A DNA stretch of 21,908 nt from JBDRTU01 sp043823825 (GCA_043823825.1 JBDRTU010000027.1:1-21908); one strand, 5' to 3'. Positions 1 through 8,292 are shown, numbered from the stretch's first letter. The notes: generated by a model from the letters alone, not told the origin. Program-made: numbers and translations.

Positions 1-137
1 GTCCAGTCGCTGGTTTTGGAACCATCCTTATTTTTTATTACTGCTTTTCCATCTTCATCTAACTCAAAAACTTCCGGCAGTAAAGCAAGGCAGGTAGCGG
101 CGCTAATACACAAGTCTCTATCAACTCTAACTTTCAT
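1..137 (-). CDS. Ferredoxin, [3Fe-4S]-like single-cluster type, C-terminus cut by window edge
   Basis: The reading frame starts with ATG at 137 and runs off the left edge after 45 residues (begins MKVRVDRDLC). The opening is typical of small single-cluster ferredoxins, with Cys10 and Cys16, then a Pro-Glu-Val-Phe-Glu-Leu-Asp-Glu-Asp-Gly stretch after the cluster loop. The position between them, where four-cysteine ferredoxins carry a Cys, is Ala13. Family knowledge links the CxxAxxC pattern to [3Fe-4S] clusters. The last cluster Cys would lie outside the window, so cluster type is inferred. Such proteins carry single electrons to a soluble partner in the cytoplasm; no partner is visible here. 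The gene follows the LOG gene by 6 bases on the same strand, so it is probably the last seen member of the 5190-to-1 transcript. Confidence 0.8.
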   Translation of the reverse strand, partial: MKVRVDRDLCISAATCLALLPEVFELDEDGKAVIKNKDGSKTSDW

Positions 138-143
138 AAAATT

Positions 144-866
144 CTAAAAAGGAATCTTTTTCTGCCTGACTAACATCTGTATCAACTTAAAGGCTTCTTC
201 GGCACTATCAACTAAGTAGTAGTACTCTAAATGATCTTTTTCAATAGCACGATTCTTGCGGTAAACAGTTTCCTCTATCCATGCAAGAAGCGGAGCCCAG
301 AATTTTTTATTCACTAAGATAATCGGGATACGAGGAATTTTTTTAGTCTGCACCATGGTTATCATTTCAAACAATTCATCCAAAGTGCCAAATCCGCCGG
401 GAAAGAAAATATAAATCTGCGAGGCAAAAGAAAGCATTACTTTTCTGGTAAAAAAGTAACGAAACGACTCCCCTTCTTTAACATATTTATTTCTGCGTTC
501 GTCGCCTGAAATTCCCTCAATATTAATGCCTATCGACTGCCCATTAGCATTAAAAGCGCCGTGATTAGCTGCCTCCATAATCCCCGGACCGCCGCCGGTA
601 ATAACCGCATAACCCTGCTTTGATAATTTATACGCTAATTGATGGGCCTCACGATACATTTTGTGTCTTAAGCCCGAGCGCGACGAACCAAAAATACTAA
701 CTGCTCTTTTGTATTTCCGCAGTAATTCAAAACCCTGAACAAATTCAGAAAGTATTTTAAAAATACGCCAAGTGGTTTCTTCATGTTCATGAACAGCCAG
801 CAGCTGATCAATTCTAGCATCTGATAAACTAACGGTTGGTTTAATTTTATTTTTTTTATTGGGCAT
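144..866 (-). CDS. LOG-family protein (cytokinin riboside 5'-monophosphate phosphoribohydrolase-like)
   Basis: This 240-residue protein has the two signature loops of the LOG / 'lysine decarboxylase-like' Rossmann family: GGGPGIMEAAN at residues 91-101 and PGGFGTLDE at 156-164, with the family Arg-Lys pair at 141-142. Characterised members hydrolyse nucleoside 5'-monophosphates to free base and ribose 5-phosphate; they are not decarboxylases despite old labels. In bacteria the true substrate is usually unknown, and nucleotide clean-up is as likely as cytokinin release. The N-terminal 50 residues are a basic, helical extension before the first beta strand (AVSIFGSSRSG, about 55-65). The gene lies 28 bases after the ATPase gene and 6 before the ferredoxin, all on one strand. 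No Shine-Dalgarno precedes the ATG, so translation may depend on the upstream gene or on a weak internal promoter. Confidence 0.88.
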   Translation of the reverse strand: MPNKKNKIKPTVSLSDARIDQLLAVHEHEETTWRIFKILSEFVQGFELLRKYKRAVSIFGSSRSGLRHKMYREAHQLAYKLSKQGYAVITGGGPGIMEAANHGAFNANGQSIGINIEGISGDERRNKYVKEGESFRYFFTRKVMLSFASQIYIFFPGGFGTLDELFEMITMVQTKKIPRIPIILVNKKFWAPLLAWIEETVYRKNRAIEKDHLEYYYLVDSAEEAFKLIQMLVRQKKIPF

Positions 867-894
867 AGAGTAAAATTTTGTATTAGCTATTTAA

Positions 895-2667
895 TTAAAT
901 ATGGAATTGTATCACTTCTCCTGGCTTTAACGACGATGGTACTGAAGGGCTATCTGGAGCTGTATGCACATGATGCTTGTTAAAATTAGTATTAACCTTT
1001 GGAGCCGCATCCGACTTAAAAGGTACTGGCTCTTCAGATAATAAGCTATTAAGCGATACAGTTGCAGTTTTAGGTACCAACTCTTTTAACTTAACAGAAC
1101 TTGTGAGCTGCTCTCGGGGCGACTGATCCGCAGCCGATACTACTAAGCGAGGTTTAGGTTTAGGGATTAATCCAGCCCTTACTTTTTTAATATCATCTTT
1201 ACAATAAACTGGACGGATGCCATCGGGTTTAAAAGTCAGCATTACTTTCCTGCCGCAAACCCAGCAAACATCTTCATAAAGCGATTCCTCAGCCTTAGCC
1301 TTTTTCTTCTGAACCCCTTTATACATTTTATCTTCCTCAGCCAAACTCCTACTCTCCTGCTCCGCTGTCTCCTTAAACATTTCCTCTACTCCAGTCCAGC
1401 GCAGTATCTTATGTTCCACCCTCTCTCTAGGAGTACTATAACGCTCACGAGATACTTTGGTAATTTTGTCACGGCTGTGGGTTAATTGGGCTACGGGCGG
1501 CAAAGTGATGGCGCTAAATGGGTCGGAAGTCAGCCCGTCGATCATTAATTTTAGATAAATATTATATTTAGGTAAATTGACTAAATCAGTTTGAGTAAAG
1601 CGAGGCATAAATTCTTTTTCTAAAAACTCTGCGTCCTCAGCACCAACCCGAAAAACTACCAAAGTTCCTACATTGCCAAAAACCGCCGCTTTAACCACAT
1701 CGCCCAACTGTTCAATGTATTGATGGGCCATAATTAAGTTCAGCCGGTACTTACGGGCCTCTGATAAAATATTAGCAAAACTCTCGGTGATAAAATTTTG
1801 AAACTCGTCTACATACAATAAAAAATCTTTCCGCTCAGTCTCGGGTTGATCAATTCGGCTCATGGCTGCCAGCTGAATCTTTGTAATCATCATGGCACCC
1901 AAAAGCGCTGAATTATCCTCGCCGATTTTACCCTTAGCTAAATCTAGCAACAAAATTTTTCTGTTGTCCATAATGTCACGCATATCTATGGTTGATTTGG
2001 GCTGACCGACAATATTACGAATTATGGAAGATGACAAAAATTGACCAATTTTGTTTTGAATTGGTGAAACCGCCTCAATACGAAATTTTTCATTATAATT
2101 ATCATATTCATCCAGCCAAAACGACCGCACCACGGGGTCGGTTACATTTTCTAACACCGAGCGGCGGTACTTTTTATCAACCAATATCCTAGTGATCCCT
2201 AGTAAAGTTGAACCGGGCGACTCCAACAGTGATAAAATGGCATTTCGCAAAATATATTCCAGTCGCGGTCCCCAAGAATCAGCCCAAATCTTTTTAAAAA
2301 CGCCTATCAATCCCGATGATACTAAGTGACGATAACGTGGATCCACTGACTCCAATACATTAAAGGCAATGGGGTAATCTAGGTCAGAAGGGTTAAAATA
2401 AACTACTTCATTAATGCGGTGTGAAGGAATGAGATCAACAATTTTATGAACTAAATCTCCATGTGGATCCACCACTGCCACACCATGTCCAGCTTTAATA
2501 TCAGCGGTAATCATATTCTCTAACATGACTGATTTACCCATGCCAGTCTTACCAACCACATACATATGTCGGCGGCGATCATCCAGCTTAATACCAAAAC
2601 GTCGTTTACTATGACGAAAACTAGTTTCAGCAAATGGAGCTATTTCGTTTATATGTTCATCTCTCAT
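895..2667 (-). CDS. VirD4/TraG-like (HerA/FtsK superfamily) ATPase, motor half of a split pair
   Basis: This 590-residue protein is a P-loop motor of the kind annotated as type IV secretion system DNA-binding or coupling protein. Walker A is GKTGMGKS at residues 39-46, a conserved DPHGD follows at 67-71, FNPSD at 91-95, and Walker B with its extension (LLYVDEFQNF) at 283-292. Relatives move DNA or protein through membranes using ATP. It has no membrane segment of its own. The preceding gene, 5 bases away, supplies a membrane anchor and the domain that is fused in the homologous protein at 15666-18215. Residues 400-460 are charged and helical. Residues 468-489 form a zinc-ribbon-like element with Cys468, Cys471 and Cys489; the expected fourth Cys is Asp (CKDD). 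The tail is Ser/Pro-rich and probably disordered. The substrate is unknown; no relaxase or pilus gene is in the window. Confidence 0.88.
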   Translation of the reverse strand: MRDEHINEIAPFAETSFRHSKRRFGIKLDDRRRHMYVVGKTGMGKSVMLENMITADIKAGHGVAVVDPHGDLVHKIVDLIPSHRINEVVYFNPSDLDYPIAFNVLESVDPRYRHLVSSGLIGVFKKIWADSWGPRLEYILRNAILSLLESPGSTLLGITRILVDKKYRRSVLENVTDPVVRSFWLDEYDNYNEKFRIEAVSPIQNKIGQFLSSSIIRNIVGQPKSTIDMRDIMDNRKILLLDLAKGKIGEDNSALLGAMMITKIQLAAMSRIDQPETERKDFLLYVDEFQNFITESFANILSEARKYRLNLIMAHQYIEQLGDVVKAAVFGNVGTLVVFRVGAEDAEFLEKEFMPRFTQTDLVNLPKYNIYLKLMIDGLTSDPFSAITLPPVAQLTHSRDKITKVSRERYSTPRERVEHKILRWTGVEEMFKETAEQESRSLAEEDKMYKGVQKKKAKAEESLYEDVCWVCGRKVMLTFKPDGIRPVYCKDDIKKVRAGLIPKPKPRLVVSAADQSPREQLTSSVKLKELVPKTATVSLNSLLSEEPVPFKSDAAPKVNTNFNKHHVHTAPDSPSVPSSLKPGEVIQFHI

Positions 2668-2672
2668 AAATG

Positions 2673-4058
2673 TTAATCCACAAAGGGCAAGTTACTGGGA
2701 GTACCGGCACCGGTAGTAGTCGCTTCACTAGCGGTAAAACCTTTAGCCCGCCGTGCGCCACCCTGTATCACAGGTAAAGCAAAAGGTGGTTCGGCTTTTT
2801 TCATATCAGTCTTTTTCACTAAAGGAGCCATAACAGTCATCACCGGGAAGTGATAAATAGTAGCCAGCTCCTCAATGTTTAAAATTCGTCCAGTACCCCA
2901 GCCGCGGAAAGGACTGCGTAACTTGTAAGCACGCAAAAGTTTACGCTGACGCCAAGTAACTCTTTTTTTAGTTAAAAAATAATCGGCCTTAGTCATGGTT
3001 ATTTTACACGGCTTAAAAGCGTTTAAATTCAAAGTATTATATTGTTTAATCGCACCCATAATTCCCTCCACCCCCCGGCCTTTGACAAAGGTTTGTCGCC
3101 GACCCCAATAAAGCCAGCGGTATTTGCAATAAAAACCAAGCTTAGAAATTTTACGCTCAATACCTTCAACAATATCCCTTTGTCCAGGTGTTAATTTAAT
3201 AACTGTGGGAATCGGCATCTCTCTAACCTTTTCCACCTCTTCTACTTCGGCATAAGTTACCAACGAATCAGCCATTATACGCAGAGTTTTAATAAGACCC
3301 GAACCAATACCAGAAAACACCCCGGGTTTTTTAGGCGGCTTACCCTCTACTAATCTTTTAACCTCCTGCAACCCCCCCTCTTTCCATTTATCATCAGTCG
3401 GCGTTACCAACAACTGTATCCACACATCTTCGTCAGAATGTATACGCGACAACAACTCTAATAGCGACGCCATCGGGTCTTTAAAATCTTCTGAAGCCTG
3501 ATGTTCAAAATCAACATAAGTGCGAATAGGATAAACCTCCTTATTCTCTAAGATTAATTCAGTACCCCATAAATCAAATTCTTCAGTATCAAAGTTATCA
3601 GAAATGCGATCAATATAATCCTCACTCTCCACTATATCAGCGTCTGGATACTGCGCATAAATAGCCGCCTCTATTAAATCACGGTTCTTTTCCGGCACCC
3701 GAATAAAAAATTGTATATAACCTCCTAAACTTACAATTTCAAAACTAAAAGGCAACTGCCATTCGCCTTTCCAATAGCTTTGGTATTTATTGGGTTTACT
3801 GTGACTGCCCGCCACAGCGGTAAAAATACTTTCTACTGCTTTAGGCGACTGTTCAGTTTCTTTAGGTACATCAATGGCCAGTAAGACATAGGGCGCATTA
3901 TTAACATAAGCCACTCGCTTACGCCGCAGCCTCTCTACATACCACATTGGCAAACCAATGAGTAAATAAACAATCCAGCCCCCATGCAAAAACAACCACC
4001 ATTGCTGTTGCAATGGCCCCAAACCTTCCAATTCAGATAAATTGAAAAAAAATTCCAT
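2673..4058 (-). CDS. Membrane-anchored accessory protein of the split ATPase (probably the DUF8128 type)
   Basis: This 461-residue protein has one membrane segment near the N-terminus (about residues 20-41) followed by a basic stop-transfer stretch (RLRRKR), so the bulk should face the cytoplasm. The rest matches the N-terminal 400 residues of the fused ATPase at 15666-18215. Paired blocks include AAIYAQYPDADI (131-142) with the fused protein's QQILSHYPHANI (144-155), EVYPIRTY (174-181) with SVFPLKTY (181-188), and ILNIEELATIYHFP (392-405) with VLNSEELASLYHFP (369-382). It ends in a Gly/Ala/Thr-rich tail just where the fused protein continues into its motor. I infer that it anchors and caps the ATPase encoded 5 bases downstream. 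It lies 4 bases after the sigma-region-4/HARE gene. The database label DUF8128 is my recollection and should be checked. Confidence 0.75.
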   Translation of the reverse strand: MEFFFNLSELEGLGPLQQQWWLFLHGGWIVYLLIGLPMWYVERLRRKRVAYVNNAPYVLLAIDVPKETEQSPKAVESIFTAVAGSHSKPNKYQSYWKGEWQLPFSFEIVSLGGYIQFFIRVPEKNRDLIEAAIYAQYPDADIVESEDYIDRISDNFDTEEFDLWGTELILENKEVYPIRTYVDFEHQASEDFKDPMASLLELLSRIHSDEDVWIQLLVTPTDDKWKEGGLQEVKRLVEGKPPKKPGVFSGIGSGLIKTLRIMADSLVTYAEVEEVEKVREMPIPTVIKLTPGQRDIVEGIERKISKLGFYCKYRWLYWGRRQTFVKGRGVEGIMGAIKQYNTLNLNAFKPCKITMTKADYFLTKKRVTWRQRKLLRAYKLRSPFRGWGTGRILNIEELATIYHFPVMTVMAPLVKKTDMKKAEPPFALPVIQGGARRAKGFTASEATTTGAGTPSNLPFVD

Positions 4059-4062
4059 ATTT

Positions 4063-5190
4063 CTATGTTTGTTGTGCCAATTGATATTTACCCTCGTCAG
4101 TACGAGTAAACAATTTTTTATTAGTTAAAGCCAAATAAACAGTGCCGGTCTGAACTAAACGCCGCTTTTGTAGTTCTTGTAATAACTCAGTGCGACTCAT
4201 GGCCTTAGAGGCAGATTTTAAAATATCAACCAAAACTTCTGCCACCACCCCCGGCTGATACCCCCACTCTTTCAAAGCATAAATGCCTCGGCCAACTAAA
4301 ACATATCGTTTATCTAAAATTAATTCGTTATGAACCGTTGGCGCGTGAGCATGTTTATGATCAAATTTCTGTTCGTTGATTAATTGCGTGATAGTCCTAA
4401 AATGTAATGGCTTACCGTCCTTTTTAAGGACTAAATAAATTTTGTCACTCATCCGCTTAGGTGTGATGGTTTCCCACGAAGCCAAGCCCCATTCCCCATA
4501 AGGGTTACGTTTAATTAACAGACCAGTCTCGAGTAAAGATAAAACCATTTTAGAATCTGTTAATAGCAATCCTAACGGACTAAGTGCTTTAGTGCTGATG
4601 ATATTAGTAGCTAAGGATTCATCACTCACTGGTTTACCTGCTTGCTCAAGCAGAGTAAAAGCTAGTTGCAATAATCTTTTTAAAAAATCCAACGAGGTAT
4701 TATGCAGCAGCCAGGCGGGCCTGAATTCATTATCATTATAACCAATCGGTTTTACTACGTCACTGAATAATTCAAACAAAAAAAGACGGATAGTATTGTT
4801 GGGCATATCATGTCCAGCTGCATCCGAGAGTATTTGTAGTAATCGTTGTTCTGTTAAGGCACCGCCCTCACTTTCAATGCTTTCAATAATAATCGCTTTA
4901 GCCGGCGTCAGTGCTTGCTGTAGTTTGGCTGACTTTTTTATTTTACTGATTACTAATTTCTCAATTTGTCTGACTCTTTCACGAGTTATTTGAAAGGATT
5001 TACCTACACTCTCTAATGTTTCTTTAGATTTATCAGGTAAACCAAAACGACGCATCAATACTTGCGCTTCGCGTTCAGACAACGCCTTAAGGATTTCTGT
5101 TAGGATTTCCTGAGGACGAAACTGCTCTTTGCGCGAAAACTGTTGCGTAGTAATAATTTTATCTAAAATAGAATCTTGACCATCAACCAT
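4063..5190 (-). CDS. Sigma-70 region 4 plus HARE-type winged-helix DNA-binding protein
   Basis: The 375-residue protein begins with a clear sigma-70 region 4: LSEREAQVLMRRFGL at residues 37-51 and the recognition helix ITRERVRQIEK at 68-78. No region 2 or 3 is present, so it cannot melt a promoter like a full sigma factor. Residues 90-240 are helical without a match I recognise. Residues about 245-310 resemble a HARE-HTH domain, as in the RNA polymerase delta subunit and ASXL proteins (ending in VGRGIYALKEWG), followed by a second winged-helix-like unit to residue 372. It could be an RNA polymerase-associated regulator or a DNA-binding part of the machinery it precedes. It is the first gene of the minus operon, 4 bases before the membrane-anchored protein. 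The start is well fixed: a consensus promoter ends 11 bases before the ATG and no Shine-Dalgarno exists, which predicts a nearly leaderless mRNA. Confidence 0.8.
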   Translation of the reverse strand: MVDGQDSILDKIITTQQFSRKEQFRPQEILTEILKALSEREAQVLMRRFGLPDKSKETLESVGKSFQITRERVRQIEKLVISKIKKSAKLQQALTPAKAIIIESIESEGGALTEQRLLQILSDAAGHDMPNNTIRLFLFELFSDVVKPIGYNDNEFRPAWLLHNTSLDFLKRLLQLAFTLLEQAGKPVSDESLATNIISTKALSPLGLLLTDSKMVLSLLETGLLIKRNPYGEWGLASWETITPKRMSDKIYLVLKKDGKPLHFRTITQLINEQKFDHKHAHAPTVHNELILDKRYVLVGRGIYALKEWGYQPGVVAEVLVDILKSASKAMSRTELLQELQKRRLVQTGTVYLALTNKKLFTRTDEGKYQLAQQT

Positions 5191-5201
5191 ATTATGTGTT
5201 A

Positions 5202-5230
5202 ATTATATCATTTATCCCCATTCCTGTCAA
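5202..5230 (-). promoter_or_regulatory. Consensus sigma-70 promoter of the 5190 operon
   Basis: On the minus strand TTGACA (5230-5225) is separated by exactly 17 bases from TATAAT (5207-5202), a perfect match to the bacterial housekeeping consensus. Transcription should start about 5195, giving a 5' leader of only about 5 bases before the ATG at 5190. Confidence 0.85.
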
Positions 5231-5292
5231 CTAAAATAATATACACCCTTGTGTTGCAGTTAATTAAAGACCCCTCTCAACTATTCTCCTAT

Positions 5293-5330
5293 TCCTCCTA
5301 AGGCGGGCAAGCGCGCTAATTAGAGGAGGA
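5293..5330. repeat. Inverted repeat in the divergent gap
   Basis: TCCTCCT at 5293-5299 is the reverse complement of AGGAGGA at 5324-5330. The 24-base middle contains an unusually GC-rich patch (5302-5316) for this AT-rich gap. No T run follows on either strand, so it does not look like a terminator. Its role is unknown. I see no other gene-like content in 5231-5455. Confidence 0.4.
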
Positions 5331-5468
5331 TTAAATAAAAAATCATTTGCTAATTTATGGCGCTAGCTAAAAACCCTGTATTGCATATAAAGTCTAAATC
5401 AATTACTCTCTTAAGTAGTAAAACTAAAACAAAATAATCAAACAATAAAATAACTAAAAGGAGATGTT

Positions 5469-8276
5469 ATGACAAAATTGTTCCTTTACATAATTCTAAT
5501 ATTCACTATTAGTACTACTTCTCTGTCCCAAGTAAGTTACCCAGACTTCAGTGATACTACTGGCTTAAAAATTATCAATGATGCTTTGGTTACAACTAAT
5601 AAATTACGACTGACTAAAGCTCTAAAAAATGAAAAGGGCGCTTGTTGGCATCGTAATCAGCAAATAGTAGTTGATACTTTTGAAACAACTTTCCGTTTTC
5701 AAATCACTGATTGTGGAGGTTTAGACGGCGGCGCAGATGGTTTGGCATTCGTCATACAAAATGCGAGTGATTCTGCTATTGGTAATCATGGCGGAGGCAT
5801 TGCTTATTATGGTATCGTTAATAGCCTGGCCATAGAATTTGATATGTATGATAACGGTCGCGACCCTAACAATAACCATATCAGTGTTCAAAGTCGCGGT
5901 ACTTTAAGCAATAGTTACGATCATATTTATTCTTTGGGTTCCACCACTGCCCTGCCCAATATGTCTAACGGCAGCATCTATACAGTTAAGATTAATTATA
6001 TTAATGGTTTACTAGCAGTCTATTTAAATAATTTGAGTCTACCGCTATTCACAGTCCATGTGTTGATCGATACTTTGTTAAATCTCAATGGTGAACGCGC
6101 GTGGATTGGATTTACCGCGGCAACTGGTAATGGATATCAAAATCACGACATTTTAAGTTGGTCCTTTGCGAATGAAATAGACACATCTTTTATGGGCACG
6201 ACGCCGGTGGTAATTGTTCCTGGAATCATGGGCTCGCCTTTATACAACAATACTAGTGATCTTGATCATTTGGATGGAGGGGAAAGAATCTGGGTTGATA
6301 TAACAAAAATGATTGGACCAGATAACTTCCTTGAAGCACTGGCATTAAAAGAAAACGGTATTGACCCACAGAATAGCGGAGACAATATTGTCAAATCACC
6401 ATTACCGAACGACAATGGTCGTACTATTATAGATGAGCTTAACTGGCGTCCTCTTAAGCCCTTCCGATCATTTATAAATTATCTTGAAAGTAGCGATTAC
6501 ACGCTAGACAACTACAACGACGATCATCAGGCGCAGGAAAATTTATTTTTTTACACTTACGATTGGCGGAAAAGTTTGTGGGCAAACGGCGATTCGCTTT
6601 CGTGCTTTATCGACAGCGTGCTTAAGTGGACAGGAGCTAGCCAGGTAAATATTGTTGCCCATAGTATGGGTGGGTTGGTATCAAAGCAGTATATTCAGGA
6701 GTTTGGCAGTAGTCGTATTCACAAAATCGTTTTTGTTGGAACTCCTCACTTAGGGGCGCCTAAACTTGAATACACGATGTTTACTGGCGATATTATACTT
6801 CCATGGTTGGCGGATATTTGCAATAATCTTGCAACGATTAAATACATATCTCGTAACTGGCCAGCGCCTTATAGCCTAATACCAAGTGCTGATTATTTTT
6901 ACACTGGTTTAGATAATGGGATTTCACTTGGCGCCGGCTTATATAATTATTGTCTTGCCTACTACAACGGTGTAAATTACCGGTACTTGGATTACGAAGC
7001 AACTAAAGTATTTTTAAAAAATACTGCTTGGCCCTTGACGGAACCAGAATTCAACAGTTCATTGATCAACAATGCTTATACTAACCATAATCAACTACAA
7101 AATGTAAACTTTGATAATATTGAAGTTTATAATATTGTAGGCACTGGGCTTAAAACTTTAAGCCAAGTGCGCTTTACTGGAGCAGTTAAACTTAAAGATA
7201 GGGCCACCCATTTATCAACACTCACCGGCGATGGCACCGTTCCTTTAAGAAGCGCTGAAATTGTAAACCATTCACTCACTCGCGCAAACTATTATGTTAG
7301 TGGTACTGAGCATATGGACTTGTTTAAAGACGACGGTGTGCAGAACTTGGTATTAAAAATACTTCAAGATCCGCCAGATACTTTAGGATTCACAACTGCT
7401 CTAATTACCAGTACTCCGCCAGCACACTATTCAGCAGACGGAATTTTGTGCCAAGTATCAAGTCCGGTAGAACTGCATGTGTATGATAAATTTAACAATC
7501 ATACAGGCCCTACTGGAGACACCACTTGGGAAAACGTGATTCCTGAAAGCTTTTATCAAGGCGGACCATTATCCAACCCTCATTCAGCCAAATATATTTC
7601 TGTTCCTAATGCTGATGGTTATAAAGTGGTTATAAAATCGCTAGACACAGCTGCTTATTTTGATTTTCAAATTGAGCAAGTATCTCAGGGTCAAGTTACC
7701 GGCTTGCTGCTGTTTGATAGTATTCCTACCGAGCCAAACTTCTCTGCCATAATGGAAATGAGTAGTGTGACGCCCGACTTATTCTTTCTCTTGGATAATG
7801 ATGGTGACAGTGTGTACGAATCCAAAGCCTGGCCTACCCGGGCTTACCTTAACCAAACAGTTAGCAGTGGTTGGAATTTGCTATCGCTACCTATAGCAAC
7901 GAGTGATTCAAATAGTGCTGTTATCTATCCAAACGCAGAATCGCGGCCTTACATATATAATTCTGGATACCAACCTAGAGATAATCTAACTACTGGAATT
8001 GGCTACTGGGTAAAATTTGACTCACCTCAAACCATAGAGCTTTTTGGCAGCACTAAATACAGCAATACTATTGAGGTGCGGGCTGGCTGGAACATTATTG
8101 GCTCACTAACTGCGGCCGTGCCAGTATCAGCCATAACCAGCGAACCAGAAAATATAATTTCATCTAGTTTCTATAGTTATAATGATGTCTACTTTATTGC
8201 TGACTCATTAAAACCAGGCCTAGGTTACTGGGTGAAAATAAATCAAGCAGGCAGTATAATACTGCACGCGGAATAA
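5469..8276 (+). CDS. Secreted lectin-lipase: L-type lectin domain, LCAT-like hydrolase, C-terminal GWN repeats
   Basis: The 935-residue product starts with a signal peptide (about 1-20, hydrophobic core then SLSQ). Residues 25-235 resemble a legume-type (L-type) lectin beta sandwich, with GGADGLAFVIQN at 87-98 and AIEFDMYDN at 121-129. Residues 245-635 form an alpha/beta hydrolase of the lecithin:cholesterol acyltransferase/PDAT type: oxyanion loop VPGIMGS (250-256), nucleophile elbow AHSMGG with Ser399, acid Asp588 in GDGTVP, and His615 in GTEHMD. So the catalytic triad appears complete, predicting ester-lipid hydrolysis or acyl transfer outside the cell. Two C-terminal repeats each run from GWN (801 and 873) to GYWVK (845-849 and 919-923), a module common in Bacteroidota/Ignavibacteria surface proteins. 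AAAGGAG ends 5 bases before the ATG. The gene stands alone, with its own terminator. The architecture suggests acquisition from a Bacteroidota-like donor (inference). Confidence 0.85.
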   Translation: MTKLFLYIILIFTISTTSLSQVSYPDFSDTTGLKIINDALVTTNKLRLTKALKNEKGACWHRNQQIVVDTFETTFRFQITDCGGLDGGADGLAFVIQNASDSAIGNHGGGIAYYGIVNSLAIEFDMYDNGRDPNNNHISVQSRGTLSNSYDHIYSLGSTTALPNMSNGSIYTVKINYINGLLAVYLNNLSLPLFTVHVLIDTLLNLNGERAWIGFTAATGNGYQNHDILSWSFANEIDTSFMGTTPVVIVPGIMGSPLYNNTSDLDHLDGGERIWVDITKMIGPDNFLEALALKENGIDPQNSGDNIVKSPLPNDNGRTIIDELNWRPLKPFRSFINYLESSDYTLDNYNDDHQAQENLFFYTYDWRKSLWANGDSLSCFIDSVLKWTGASQVNIVAHSMGGLVSKQYIQEFGSSRIHKIVFVGTPHLGAPKLEYTMFTGDIILPWLADICNNLATIKYISRNWPAPYSLIPSADYFYTGLDNGISLGAGLYNYCLAYYNGVNYRYLDYEATKVFLKNTAWPLTEPEFNSSLINNAYTNHNQLQNVNFDNIEVYNIVGTGLKTLSQVRFTGAVKLKDRATHLSTLTGDGTVPLRSAEIVNHSLTRANYYVSGTEHMDLFKDDGVQNLVLKILQDPPDTLGFTTALITSTPPAHYSADGILCQVSSPVELHVYDKFNNHTGPTGDTTWENVIPESFYQGGPLSNPHSAKYISVPNADGYKVVIKSLDTAAYFDFQIEQVSQGQVTGLLLFDSIPTEPNFSAIMEMSSVTPDLFFLLDNDGDSVYESKAWPTRAYLNQTVSSGWNLLSLPIATSDSNSAVIYPNAESRPYIYNSGYQPRDNLTTGIGYWVKFDSPQTIELFGSTKYSNTIEVRAGWNIIGSLTAAVPVSAITSEPENIISSSFYSYNDVYFIADSLKPGLGYWVKINQAGSIILHAE

Positions 8277-8292
8277 CAAAAAATCATATCAT

